Below, piece after piece: positions 1 to 9,192 of a stretch of DNA of 42,325 bases (its first letter is position 1; every line of letters starts with the position of its first letter). The notes below the pieces were generated by a model, which did no database searches, was not told the DNA's origin, and was given only the letters and a program-made list of their open reading frames with translations. The stretch lies in NCBI RefSeq assembly GCF_000167195.1, contig NZ_AADV02000013.1, forward strand, positions 1 through 42,325. Reading direction: 5' to 3'. This DNA comes from Crocosphaera watsonii WH 8501. Lineage in GTDB: Bacteria > Cyanobacteriota > Cyanobacteriia > Cyanobacteriales > Microcystaceae. The position numbers and the translations under genes were made by a program.

Positions 1-685
1 CAAGGCTCCCTTGAGAAATGGGAATGCCAAAGACATACTCTATAAAATGTTCCTGTTTACGCCATGTAAGATTACCCCCATAGCCAAGCCAGCCCACGAT
101 GCTACTTAATCGCGCCCCATAACGGAATCCTTCTTTAACTCCCAATGGAACAGGACTGTAATCTGACCATCCACAACTAGGACATTTATAGAATCCGCGA
201 CGATATTCCCTGATTTCTATGGGTTGGTCTACTACTTCAGCCACTTGCTGGACTTTTTCGGGAACTACTTCATCTCGTTCCACTGAACCCCCACAAACAG
301 GACAGTTTTCTAGTTCTAAAGGGACTATCTTATCGGGCTGACCAAAACCATTACGGGTCTTCCCTGGGTGGTCATATTTTGGTCCGCGTTTAAATCCTTT
401 TTTGCGTTTCTTTTTGTCAGAAGGCTTTTTTAGTGGGTCTGATGATGGGGGGACTGAACTGTTTTTTGAGTTACGGTTTTTTAGCTTATCTCTCTCTTCT
501 TTCAATTTTTCAATTTCTTGCTGTTGTGTAGAGATTTGTTGTTGTTGCTGGTCAATCAGTCTTTGTTGAAGAGATAACTGTTGTTGTGCCTTGACTAGCC
601 ACTCAATCATGAAGACATTGTTCGCCAACTGTTCATCGGCGATAGCTCTAACTAGCTTTGAATCAATGGTAGCATTTGTGGTCAT
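1..685 (-). CDS. IS66-family transposase, 5' part (runs off window)
   Basis: Reading the minus strand from the ATG at 683-685 gives an uninterrupted frame to the window edge (about 228 codons). Visible in order: a Gln-rich coiled-coil stretch (about residues 35-65), the NSSVPPSSDP motif typical of IS66 transposases, a basic linker rich in KK/RK, and a zinc-finger-like module with two Cys pairs (CPVCGG and CPSCGW, about residues 118-165). The catalytic DDE core would lie beyond position 1. This architecture is that of IS66 TnpC, which cuts and joins element ends. A short hairpin (AAAATC at 703-708, GATTTT at 712-717) lies just upstream of the ATG, close to where the IS end should be. No terminal inverted repeat could be checked because the other end is outside the window. 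No lesion is seen in the visible part. Confidence 0.9.
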   Translation of the reverse strand, partial: MTTNATIDSKLVRAIADEQLANNVFMIEWLVKAQQQLSLQQRLIDQQQQQISTQQQEIEKLKEERDKLKNRNSKNSSVPPSSDPLKKPSDKKKRKKGFKRGPKYDHPGKTRNGFGQPDKIVPLELENCPVCGGSVERDEVVPEKVQQVAEVVDQPIEIREYRRGFYKCPSCGWSDYSPVPLGVKEGFRYGARLSSIVGWLGYGGNLTWRKQEHFIEYVFGIPISQGSL

Positions 686-721
686 AACCCCCACTATACA
701 TAAAAATCCCCGATTTTACCT

Positions 722-919
722 TTATGTTGTCAAGACAGATTCTTTATTGCGGTGAGCAATTACACTTAAAAAGTTTTCCTCTGGCAAGGTAAAACCTGCA
801 TTAACAAAAATATCATCGATTTGTCTCAGAACAAAATTGTCTACACAGAATTCTCTAAATTCTACTTTAATAAGGTTAAGTTGAGCAGTCAAAGTTTCTG
901 TTGCCTGATTGAGAGTCAT
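722..919 (-). CDS. Small hypothetical protein next to the IS66 element
   Basis: A 65-residue ORF, soluble, mildly acidic and without a signal peptide. Its stop codon lies 36 bp upstream of the IS66 transposase ATG, in the same orientation. I do not recognise the family. It could be the N-terminal remnant of a host gene cut by arrival of the IS66 element, because its end sits almost exactly where the IS end is expected, or an independent small gene. The divergent pheT promoter must lie in the 154 bp upstream. Coding status is uncertain because the ORF is short. Confidence 0.4.
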   Translation of the reverse strand: MTLNQATETLTAQLNLIKVEFREFCVDNFVLRQIDDIFVNAGFTLPEENFLSVIAHRNKESVLTT

Positions 920-1073
920 AAAAATAGCTTTTTTCTGATCATTTCCAATATAGCTATTTATTCTTACTGATGAGAAAATAGAATGTAAACCTTATCCATG
1001 AAATAATATTGGGTCAGACCTTTGGTAAACTAGAATTTGGCCACCGATCGCACCATACAAAAATAAAAATACT

Positions 1074-3515
1074 ATGAAAATTTCCGTTAACTGGCTGCGG
1101 GAACTCGTTAACGTCACCCTCACCCCCGAAGCATTAGCCGATCTTTTGACTATCGCCGGGTTAGAAGTAGATGAGATCGAAGATCGTCGTCAATGGGCCG
1201 ATGGGGTTGTGATCGGTAAAATTATCGACCGTCAACCTCACCCCAACGCCGATAAATTAAGCGTCTGTCAAGTGGATATTGGCGCAGAAACCCCCTCTAC
1301 CATTGTTTGTGGGGCCCCCAACGCTAAAGCAGATATTTACGTTCCTGTCGCCACATTGGGAACCTATTTACCGAAAATTGACCTAAAAATTAAATCGGCC
1401 AAACTCAGAGGAGTTAAGTCGGAAGGGATGATCTGTTCCTTAGCAGAAGTGGGACTGGCCAAGGAATCAGCCGGAATTCACATTTTTGAGGAAGATAACC
1501 TACAATTAGGGGCAGATGCTCGACCATTTTTGGAATTAGATGATGTTATTTTAGATATCTCCCCCACTGCCAACCGGGCCGATGCTATGAGTATGATCGG
1601 TGTGGCCAGGGAAGTAGCAGCATTAACCGGAGGAGAGTTAAACCTTCCCCAACCTCCTGAAACTACTTTAAGCGATCCACAAACTTATCCTTTAACTGTA
1701 GAAGTCAGCGACGGAAATGCTTGTCCTACCTACATTGGAACCATTATAGAAGGAGTAAAAATTGCACCTTCTCCCGACTGGTTACAGCAACGTTTAGAAG
1801 CTGCTGGAGTTCGTCCCATTAATAATGTGGTGGATATTACTAACTTAGTCTTATTGGAATGGGGTCAACCTCTTCATGCTTTCGATCGCCAGAAGTTAGA
1901 AACCGTTGCAGGAAATAAAGATCATTTAACTGTAAGGGCACGCTTTGCTAAGGATACAGAAACCCTGAAAACCCTGGATGGCCAAGAAAGAAAGTTAAAC
2001 CCAGTTAACCTACTGATTACTGCTAATGATACCCCTGTGGCCCTTGCTGGTGTTATGGGAGGGGAAGAAACAGAAGTTGCTGAGGAGACTCAAAATATCC
2101 TTTTAGAAGCAGCTTTATTTGAACAAGTTACCATCCGTCGATCATCTCGTAGTCAAAGTTTACGCAGCGAAGCATCGGCAAGGTATGAACGGGGAATTAA
2201 TCAATCTGAGTTAGAATTAGCTTGTAGAAGGGCGATCGCTTTAATTACGGAGTTGGCAGGAGGAACCCCGGTAACTCAAAAAATGAGTGATCATCGTCCG
2301 GATCGATCTGCTGAATCTATAGAATTACGTTTAGATCGCATCCATCATGTATTAGGTCCCGTGGAAAAAGACGGACAACGGATCAATATTGCAGGAGAAG
2401 ACGTAGAACGTATTTTAAGCGACTTAGGTTGTACTTTAACCCCAGTTTCAGGAGAAAATACAGTTTTGTCAGTAACTATTCCTTCTTATCGTTATCGTGA
2501 CTTAGAACGAGAAATTGACCTGATAGAAGAAGTGGCCCGTCTCTATGGTTACGATCGCTTCTGTGATGAACTTCCTGATAAAACGGAAGCTGGTGGACTT
2601 TCTATTGAATATCAAACCCAACGGAAGGTAAGAGAGGTATTCCGAGGAGTTGGTTTAACAGAATTAGTACAATATTCTTTGGTTAAACCAGAAAAAGCAG
2701 AAGTATTCTTAAGTAACCCTTTATTTGCTGAATATTCCGCCCTGAGAACCAATCTTTTAGACGGTATCATCGACGCTTTTGCCTATAACCAGTCCCAAGG
2801 AAACGGCGCCTTAAATGGCTTTGAAATAGGACGTATTTTCCGCAAGATTGACGGAGAGATCGCTGAATGGGATAATATAGCTGGTATCATGGGGGGCGAC
2901 TTATTACCCCAAGGTCGTTGGACGAGAAGCGGTAAAGCTAACCCCATGTCCTGGTTTGAAGCAAAAGGTATCCTAGAAAGGGTTTTTCAACGCTTAGGGG
3001 TATCGGTAGAGTATCGACAAGATAGTGAAGATGAAAGATTACAACCTGGAAGAACGGCCGCTTTATGGTTACAAGGGCAAAAATTGGGTATTTTTGGGCA
3101 AATTCATCCCCAACTGCGACAAGAAAAAGACTTAATGGATGAAGTGTATGCTTTTGAGTTAGACTTTCGTTGTTTATCGAAAGTTCTTAACCGAGATAGC
3201 TTATTAACCCCTCATTTCCAAAGTTATTCTAGTTATCCTGCGGTGGAAAGAGATTTAGCCTTTTTTGCTTCTCTTGATGTTCCCGTTGCTAACTTAACCA
3301 AAACCATGAATAAAGCAGGAGGGAAACTGTTAGCAGGGGTGGAATTATTTGACGATTATCAAGGGCAAAATGTTCCCGAAGGACAAAGAAGTTTAGCCTT
3401 TAGTTTAGCCTATCGTTCCGGCGATCGCACTTTAACCGATGAAGATGTTGAACCGGTTCATGACAAGATTCGCAAAGCATTAGTTAAACAGTTTGCTGTT
3501 ACTTTGCGGAGTTAA
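1074..3515 (+). CDS. pheT: Phenylalanyl-tRNA synthetase beta subunit
   Basis: Encodes the 813-residue beta chain of the cytoplasmic (alpha-beta)2 enzyme that charges tRNA-Phe with phenylalanine using ATP. Length is normal for the bacterial long form. Domains in order: N-terminal OB-fold tRNA-binding module (about 40-150, with [13 protein letters not shown]), the B3/B4 editing region (about 215-390, with [20 protein letters not shown]), B5 (about 405-480), the catalytic-like core with [19 protein letters not shown], and a C-terminal anticodon-binding FDX-ACB domain (about 715-811, [11 protein letters not shown]). The ATG at 1074 starts directly with the family's usual [12 protein letters not shown]. 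The gene stands alone: pheS is not adjacent, as is usual in cyanobacteria. A terminator-like hairpin follows 44 bp downstream. The frame is intact. Confidence 0.97.
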   Translation: MKISVNWLRELVNVTLTPEALADLLTIAGLEVDEIEDRRQWADGVVIGKIIDRQPHPNADKLSVCQVDIGAETPSTIVCGAPNAKADIYVPVATLGTYLPKIDLKIKSAKLRGVKSEGMICSLAEVGLAKESAGIHIFEEDNLQLGADARPFLELDDVILDISPTANRADAMSMIGVAREVAALTGGELNLPQPPETTLSDPQTYPLTVEVSDGNACPTYIGTIIEGVKIAPSPDWLQQRLEAAGVRPINNVVDITNLVLLEWGQPLHAFDRQKLETVAGNKDHLTVRARFAKDTETLKTLDGQERKLNPVNLLITANDTPVALAGVMGGEETEVAEETQNILLEAALFEQVTIRRSSRSQSLRSEASARYERGINQSELELACRRAIALITELAGGTPVTQKMSDHRPDRSAESIELRLDRIHHVLGPVEKDGQRINIAGEDVERILSDLGCTLTPVSGENTVLSVTIPSYRYRDLEREIDLIEEVARLYGYDRFCDELPDKTEAGGLSIEYQTQRKVREVFRGVGLTELVQYSLVKPEKAEVFLSNPLFAEYSALRTNLLDGIIDAFAYNQSQGNGALNGFEIGRIFRKIDGEIAEWDNIAGIMGGDLLPQGRWTRSGKANPMSWFEAKGILERVFQRLGVSVEYRQDSEDERLQPGRTAALWLQGQKLGIFGQIHPQLRQEKDLMDEVYAFELDFRCLSKVLNRDSLLTPHFQSYSSYPAVERDLAFFASLDVPVANLTKTMNKAGGKLLAGVELFDDYQGQNVPEGQRSLAFSLAYRSGDRTLTDEDVEPVHDKIRKALVKQFAVTLRS

Positions 3516-3558
3516 AAACGGGGTTTAACTTCAATCTCAAAAATCTTTCCTTTACCTC

Positions 3559-3594
3559 AAACCACTTTAACTTAGGACAAAGTTAGGGTGGTTT
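3559..3594 (+). terminator. Hairpin terminator after pheT
   Basis: A 14-bp stem pairs 3559-3572 with 3581-3594 (two G-U pairs, otherwise fully matched) around an 8-nt loop, followed by one more T and A-rich sequence. Position 44 bp after the pheT stop and stem length fit an intrinsic terminator, though the T-run is short. Confidence 0.55.
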
Positions 3595-3787
3595 TAAAAA
3601 TGAGACAGTTTTAACTAAATTGAAAATAATTACTTTCAATATGGCAATAATTTTCCCATTATAAGGACTTTTAACCGAGTAATATATTCAAAAGTATAAC
3701 TTCTCTTGAAAATCTAAAACAAATAGCTACAATATAACTACTCGTAAATTTATTTAAGTAAAAATAATGATCAAATCTTTTACACTA

Positions 3788-5165
3788 GTGCAGCTTGGCG
3801 AAAGTAATCCACCAGATTTTTACAGAAACTTTCGTGACCAGCCACGACAATGTGTTTCAATGAAACTAACGGAAGAATCTCGAAGTTGATGTCCATGATA
3901 AAAGCATTGCCAATTAACCTCTCCAACCTACAGAAAACAGTACTCCAACAAATAGTGAGAGGGACAACAAACCCCTATCGCCTTGTTAGACGAGCCAAGC
4001 TAATCTTAGCCGCAGCATCAGGAGAGAGCAATAGTTCGATTAGTCGAAGATTAGAATTAGACCGAGTACAAGTGCGTCAGTGGCGATCGCGATGGTTTGA
4101 GGAGAGAGAAAAACTGAGTGCCGCCGAAGAACAACAGGTAACGGAGAAAGCATTAATGGTCTTGATCAAAGGAATTTTAAGCGATCGCCCAAGACCTGGA
4201 ACAACAAAATCCTTTACGGTCGAACAAGTAGTCCAGATTGTAGCGATCGCTTGTGAAGAATGTGAAAAATCAGACAGACCAGTGAGCCATTGGACACCTT
4301 CAGAGTTGGCGGATGAAGCCATAAAAAGAGGAATTGTCGAAAAGATTTCCCCCCGTAGTGTGGGGCGTTTTTTAAAAAGAAGCGACATTACAACCACATC
4401 TCGTTCGTTACTGGTTAAATGCCAAAATTGATGATCCCTTAAAATTTAAAAAGCAAGTCAAATATATCTGTGAACTTCATCAAGAAGCTAAAACTTTGTT
4501 AGAACAAGGAATTCATTTAATTAGTACAGATGAAATGACAGGGATTCAAGCTCTTGAGAGATTATTTCCGAACAAAAGAATCAAGCCTAAACAAGTAGAA
4601 AAAATCGAATTTGAATATGAAAGACACGGAACTTTAAGCTTGATTGCGAACTGGGATGTGGCAAGAGGAAAAGTTGTTAGTCCCTCTATTGGACCGACAA
4701 GAACAGAACAAGATTTTTCTGAACATATCCAGAGAACGATTAAGATTGATGAAAAAGCAGAATGGATTTTTATTGTAGATCAACTCAACACTCATAAATC
4801 GGAAAGCTTAGTCAAATTAGTAGCAGAAAGCTGTGGAATTACTATTGATTTGGGGAGAAAAGGAAAGGAGGGGATTTTGCAATCTATGGACAGCAGAGCA
4901 GATTTTTTATCAGATGAATCTCATCGAATTCGCTTTGTTTATATTCCCAAACATACATCGTGGCTTAATCAAATTGAGTGTTGGTTTTCGATCTTAGTCA
5001 GGCGTTTACTCAAAAGAATTACTGTCCGTTCAACTGAAGAACTATCCCAAAAAATTCTCAATTTTATTGATTACTTTAATCAACATTTTGCTAAGCCGTT
5101 CGTTTGGAAATTTAAGGGCTTTAAAGATCATAAGTGACTGGTGGATTATTTTTGCTAAGCTGCAC
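3788..5165 (+). mobile_element. IS630-family insertion sequence, copy 1
   Basis: A 1378-bp element bounded by imperfect terminal inverted repeats of about 28 bp: the left end begins GTGCAGCTTGGCGAAAG and the right end, read inward, GTGCAGCTTAGCAAAAA, both continuing into TAATCCACCAG. It is flanked by TA on each side (3786-3787 and 5166-5167), the target duplication expected of the IS630/Tc1 group. It carries one transposase gene, split by a frameshift. A second copy starts at 41705 on the other strand. The insertion sits immediately upstream of the surviving coding part of a decayed CHAT gene. Confidence 0.92.
3889..5137 (+). pseudogene. IS630-family transposase, frameshifted
   Basis: The N-terminal part (frame to 4431) has the helix-turn-helix DNA-binding region of IS630 transposases (SISRRLELDRVQVRQWRSRW). 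The C-terminal part is the DDE core with ISTDEMTG (first Asp), IVDQLNTHKS (second Asp) and WLNQIECWF (Glu). The two lie in different frames. Translation continuity (DIQPHLVRYWLNAK expected) places one extra A at about 4390: removing it joins GACATT to CAACCACAT and gives one uninterrupted protein of about 415 residues. ATGs at 3889 and 3895 are likely starts. Some IS630 elements use programmed frameshifting, but no clear slippery heptamer is visible here, so inactivation by a 1-bp insertion is the simpler reading. Otherwise the core looks intact. Confidence 0.85.
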
Positions 5166-5167
5166 TA

Positions 5168-6788
5168 GTGCTTCATTTAGATCGGGATTAGGATTTTCAT
5201 ATCTTAAACAAGGTAGAAAAAAGAAGGCGTATCAGGAATTTTTATATGCTGAAATGAATGATTTATCATCATGGGAGCAAACAGTAGAAAATTTATTCAA
5301 TATAGACGGAAATCATTATAGTGGACTATGGGAAGGACACTTAATGGGGACAGTTGATTCATTATTTACTGAAGGATTAATGGAATTAAGACTTGACGAA
5401 AAACAATACATAGATGCTTTAGAGGTTGCCGAATATGGACGCACTCGTGTTCTGTCTTATTCTATCAGCAAAGATCAAAAATCATCTATAAATATTGATG
5501 AAATAAAAGCTATTGCCAAAGAACAAAATGCAACATTAGTCAAATACTCTACCCCTAAAAGTCTTAGCCTAGATAAAGAATACGAACCAAAAGTATATAT
5601 CTGGGTAGTTAAACCAACGGGAGAAGTTCACTTTGCTAACGTTAATCTCAACCAAAAAAATCAGTTTCTGGTGCTAATCTTCCCATTATTCCTATCCTTA
5701 TCCTCATCATCGGTACAGGTTTAACAGTATATTTCCTCCGTAACCGAAAACCCTATTTAATCGCAGGACTAACCCTAACAGCTATTGCAACAGCAACAAC
5801 CATCTTTATCCCCCAAAATAATCCCGTTGCTACCAACGTTAACTATAATATTGATGGTTCCATTGCCGATCTTTCTAATAATACCTTTGCCACAGTTAGA
5901 GGAAGAAATAGCCAAGAAGTTACCGAAAACTTAAAAGAAGGAACCTGTCATAAAGATGACGACTGTTTACAACAACTGCACAAAATATTAATCGATCCCA
6001 TCGCCAAACATTTACCCAGCAACCCAGAGGAAGAAATCGTTATTATTCCAGACGGGGAACTCTTTAAAGTTCCTTTTGCTGCACTAAAAAACAACAATAA
6101 TCAATACCTCATTGAAAATCATACCCTGAGAGTTGCCCCCTCCATCCAACTATTAAAATTTACCGCCCAACAACAAGCCAAACAAACCCCTAAAACTTCT
6201 CAAACAGCCTTAATTGTTGGCAACCCAGAAATGCCTAGAGGTAACAATAATCAACGTCTTGCTGCCTTACCAGGAACCCAACAAGAAGCTTATGCGATCG
6301 CCGAATTATTGGACACAACTCCCCTTATTGGAGAAAGGGCAACGGAATGGCGGGTTAAAAACAATATAGAAGATGCAGACATCATCCACCTTGCCACTCA
6401 TGGAGATCCCACAAGCTTAGTGTTTGCCTCTTCCAGCAGCAATGACGGCTTTTTACGAGATGGAGAAATCTACGGCTTGGATCTACAAGCGAATTTAGTG
6501 GTTTTAAGCGCGTGTGAGACAGGTTTAGGAGAAATCACCAGTGATGGTATTGTGGGCATTTCTCGCCCCTTCATCGCTGCCGGAGTCCCCAGTGTGGTAA
6601 TGTCCTTATGGTTGGTTCCGGATGCAGCAACCTCTGAATTAATGATCGACTTCCATAAAAACTTACAAACAGGACAAAATAAAGCCCAAGCCTTACGCCA
6701 AGCCATGTTAAGCACCATGAAAACTAACCCCGATCCCGTCAACTGGGCCGGTTTTATCCTTGTCGGTGAATCAGATCCCATCCAGTAG
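5168..6788 (+). pseudogene. TPR-CHAT protease-like gene remnant
   Basis: The coding remains of a cyanobacterial TPR-CHAT protein. After the IS end, frame 1 encodes one TPR-like helix pair (SGLGFSYLKQGRKKKAYQEF) and the start of a CHAT domain (YIWVVKPTGEVHFANVNLNQ). At a run of seven A (5654-5660) the frame shifts; from there frame 3 stays open to the stop at 6788. It encodes a membrane-like segment (IPILILIIGTGLTVYFLRNR, then a second hydrophobic stretch), IIPDGELFKVPFAAL, IIHLATHGDP with the candidate catalytic His, and VVLSACETGLG with the catalytic Cys. CHAT domains are caspase-like Cys proteases; the His/Cys pair is present. The normal N-terminal TPR array and start codon are absent: upstream of the IS the frame reads only to a stop at 3745. 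A separately translated C-terminal CHAT piece from ATG 6231 is possible. Confidence 0.85.
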
Positions 6789-6797
6789 GTTAGTGTA

Positions 6798-6860
6798 GGG
6801 TGGGTTAGACGGCCATAATTTAGGTTGTAACGAGAACATAAAAATCCGTCGTAACCCACC
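6798..6860. repeat. Inverted repeat after the CHAT remnant
   Basis: GGTGGGTTAGACGG (from about 6799) pairs with CCGTCGTAACCCACC (6846-6860) with one bulged base, enclosing about 33 nt. It fills the 100-bp gap between the CHAT stop and the Uma2 start. It may act as a transcription terminator or be a dispersed palindromic repeat. It has no strong T-run. Confidence 0.55.
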
Positions 6861-6888
6861 GTTTCATTTAAAATTATTCAGTCATGCC

Positions 6889-7533
6889 ATGATTACCACA
6901 GAAACTAAAATAATAACCGATAGTTGGATTAATCTAGCTTGGGATGAATTTTCACAATTATGGGATGATTCATCCTACGAAAAAGCCAAGTTTTATTATT
7001 ACAACCAAAAAGCAAGAATTGAAATTACACCATTAGGAAATGATCACTCAAAAGACCACTCTATTATTAATTATGCTATTCACATCTATGCTGCAATAAA
7101 AAATATCCCTTTAAATGGTCATGATGCTTGTAGTTATCGTAAAATAGGAGTCAAAGAAGCACAACCTGACTTATCTTTTTATATTGGAAATAATGCTGAT
7201 ATTATTCCTTATGGCACTGGTGTTATTGACTTAACTATCTATCCATCCCCCAATCTAGTTATTGAAGTCGCTAATACTTCCCTTGCCGATGATAAAGGAG
7301 AAAAACGTCTTTTATATGAAGATTTTGGAGTAGAAGAGTATTGGATAGTTGATGTAAAAAATATCAATATTATTGCTTTCAAAATAGAAGATAAAGGCAG
7401 TAAAAGAATTACCCAATCTCAAATATTACCTAACTTAGAAATAGATATTTTAGTTCAAGCTTTACAAAAAAGTAGAGAAAAGAATCACTCAGAAGTCAGT
7501 CGCTGGTTACTTCAAACATTTCAATCGAATTAA
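6889..7533 (+). CDS. Uma2-family (DUF820) PD-(D/E)XK nuclease-like protein
   Basis: A 214-residue soluble protein with the Uma2/DUF820 fold common in large numbers in cyanobacteria. The restriction-endonuclease-like motif is complete: PDLSFYI (Asp near 94), then LVIEVANTS (Glu near 126) followed by KGEKRLLYEDFGVEEYWIVD with the conserved Lys. The family's biological substrate is not established, so only nuclease-like is claimed. The protein starts at ATG 6889, in an AT-rich upstream context. It stands alone between the CHAT remnant and a dispersed repeat, with no obvious operon partner. No frame damage is seen. Confidence 0.88.
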   Translation: MITTETKIITDSWINLAWDEFSQLWDDSSYEKAKFYYYNQKARIEITPLGNDHSKDHSIINYAIHIYAAIKNIPLNGHDACSYRKIGVKEAQPDLSFYIGNNADIIPYGTGVIDLTIYPSPNLVIEVANTSLADDKGEKRLLYEDFGVEEYWIVDVKNINIIAFKIEDKGSKRITQSQILPNLEIDILVQALQKSREKNHSEVSRWLLQTFQSN

Positions 7534-7541
7534 AACAATCA

Positions 7542-7658
7542 TATAGCAGTTCCCATCCTTGTGAGGTACAGTATTTTTTAGCTTTAGGCAACAGGCAACA
7601 GGCAACAGGCAACAGGTAGGAATTTGGAGTGTACCTCATGAGTCCGAGAAACGCTATA
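7542..7658. repeat. MITE-like repeat with heptamer tandem core
   Basis: Imperfect 28-nt arms at 7542-7569 and 7631-7658 (outer TATAGC/GCTATA and inner TGAGGTAC/GTACCTCA match exactly) enclose four exact GGCAACA heptamers at 7587-7614. The architecture is that of a small non-coding dispersed palindromic element; period-7 tandem repeats of this kind (STRR) are known from cyanobacterial spacers. It sits 8 bp after the Uma2 stop. No coding capacity is seen. Confidence 0.65.
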
Positions 7659-7958
7659 AATAGGTTAGCTGCAATGATCCACCAGGTCAACTTTTATGAT
7701 ATACTGTTTTATAATGGGAAATAGAGTTTTTTTGTTTTGATAAGGCTATATTTCTATTATTAATCTTCATTATTAATTTTTACACAAACTTTTCTAAAAA
7801 GCAAGTCTTTTAGTAACACAGTCTAGAAGACTGTACAAAGCCTGATAAAAAAGCCCTAACCATCTTAAGATTTTAATAAGATTGTCGGGATCGTTTGATG
7901 AGATAATAGTTAAGTATGAATTAGTTTTGATAGTTTAACTCGCTTTTTCTCTAATTGT
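7659..7958 (+). promoter_or_regulatory. Non-coding spacer upstream of the methyltransferase
   Basis: 300 AT-rich bases without a convincing ORF. The one structured element is a short hairpin: ACAGTCT (7818-7824) and AGACTGT (7828-7834) around a 3-nt loop. The promoter of the downstream methyltransferase must lie here, but no consensus box is clear enough to call. Confidence 0.4.
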
Positions 7959-9164
7959 ATGACTAAGTTTTCTCCTGAAAGTGCAGCCGTTCAACAACTA
8001 TATAATACCTATCCTTTTCCCCCGGAACCTTTATTAGATGAACCCCCTCCAGGATATAATTGGCGATGGAATTGGATCGCTGCCTATAACTTTTGTACAG
8101 GGAGAAAACCAGAAAGAGAAAACATCCGTATTTTAGACGCAGGATGTGGTACAGGAGTGGGAACAGAATACTTGATATTATTAAATCCTCACGCTGAAAT
8201 TGTGGGGGTTGATATTAGTGAAAAAGCTCTAGAAATTGCTCAAAAACGATCTCAACAATCAGGAGTTGCAACTAACCATAATCATCCCATTTCTTTCCAT
8301 CATTTACCCCTAGAAAATGCCGATCAAATTGAGGGTGAATTTGACTTAATTAACTGTGTGGGAGTGTTGCACCATTTACCCGATCCCATGGCAGGAATTA
8401 AAGCATTATCCAAAAAATTAGCCCCTGGTGGAATATTTCATATTTTTGTCTATGCAGAGTTAGGAAGATGGGAAATTCAACTGATGCAAAAAGCTATTTC
8501 TCTCCTACAAACTGAAACCAAAGGGGACTATAAAGATGGGGTTTTTGTGGGTAGAAAAATATTTGATTCTTTACCAGAAAATAACCGACTTGTCAAGCGA
8601 GAAAAAGAAAAATGGTGTTTAGAAAACCATCGGGATGAATCCTTTGCGGATATGTATGTTCACCCCCAAGAAACTGATTATAATATTGATACTTTGTTTG
8701 AATTAATCGAAGCATCGGGATTAGAATTTATTGGCTTTTCTAACCCCCAATATTGGGACTTAAAAAGGTTAATTGGAGAGTCAGAAGACTTGATGAAAAG
8801 GGGGGAAAAATTAAGCGATCGCCAACGATATAGACTGACTGAATTACTCGATCCAGAGAACATTACTCATTACGAATTTTTCTTAGGAAAACCTCCTTTA
8901 GTTAAGATAGATTGGTCAGAGGATGAAACCTTATTATCTGCTATTGCTGAAGTTCATCCTTGTTCCTACGGTTGGCCTAGTCAAAGTTTCTTGAATTATG
9001 ATTATCAACAAGTTAGTTTAAGTGATGCTGAATATAATTTTATGCAAGGTTGTGACGGAAAATTAAAGGTTAAAGACATTTTAAACCAGGTTTCTGCCGA
9101 CTTAGAAATGGTGCGATCGCTGCAACAAAAACAGTTAATTATTCTAACTCCAAATAGTAATTAA
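7959..9164 (+). CDS. SAM-dependent class I methyltransferase with C-terminal extension
   Basis: A 401-residue cytoplasmic protein. The Rossmann-type methyltransferase fold is clear: motif I ILDAGCGTGVG (about residues 58-68), the acidic ribose-binding residue in VGVDIS (Asp near 85), and a later NCVGVLHHLPDP motif. The N-terminal AAVQQLYNTYPFPPEP resembles cyanobacterial methyltransferases of unknown substrate. After the catalytic domain (to about 180) comes a long extension ending in a segment of about 60 residues (LSDAEYNFMQGCDGKLKVKD), reminiscent of small winged-helix-like tails. Substrate unknown. The stop lies 28 bp from the convergent lpxB stop. It contains HIP1 sites in frame like its neighbours, consistent with a resident gene. 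Confidence 0.88.
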   Translation: MTKFSPESAAVQQLYNTYPFPPEPLLDEPPPGYNWRWNWIAAYNFCTGRKPERENIRILDAGCGTGVGTEYLILLNPHAEIVGVDISEKALEIAQKRSQQSGVATNHNHPISFHHLPLENADQIEGEFDLINCVGVLHHLPDPMAGIKALSKKLAPGGIFHIFVYAELGRWEIQLMQKAISLLQTETKGDYKDGVFVGRKIFDSLPENNRLVKREKEKWCLENHRDESFADMYVHPQETDYNIDTLFELIEASGLEFIGFSNPQYWDLKRLIGESEDLMKRGEKLSDRQRYRLTELLDPENITHYEFFLGKPPLVKIDWSEDETLLSAIAEVHPCSYGWPSQSFLNYDYQQVSLSDAEYNFMQGCDGKLKVKDILNQVSADLEMVRSLQQKQLIILTPNSN

Positions 9165-9192
9165 TTTGAATATTTTTTGACCATAGGGTTTT

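Noticed and set aside
4387-4396. Programmed frameshift in the IS630 transposase
   Set aside because: The junction has no clear slippery heptamer and is explained by a single extra A; comparison with other copies would be needed to revive it.
7587-7614. Tandem repeat that might suggest a CRISPR array
   Set aside because: The unit is 7 bp with no spacers between units, so it is a simple heptamer repeat.
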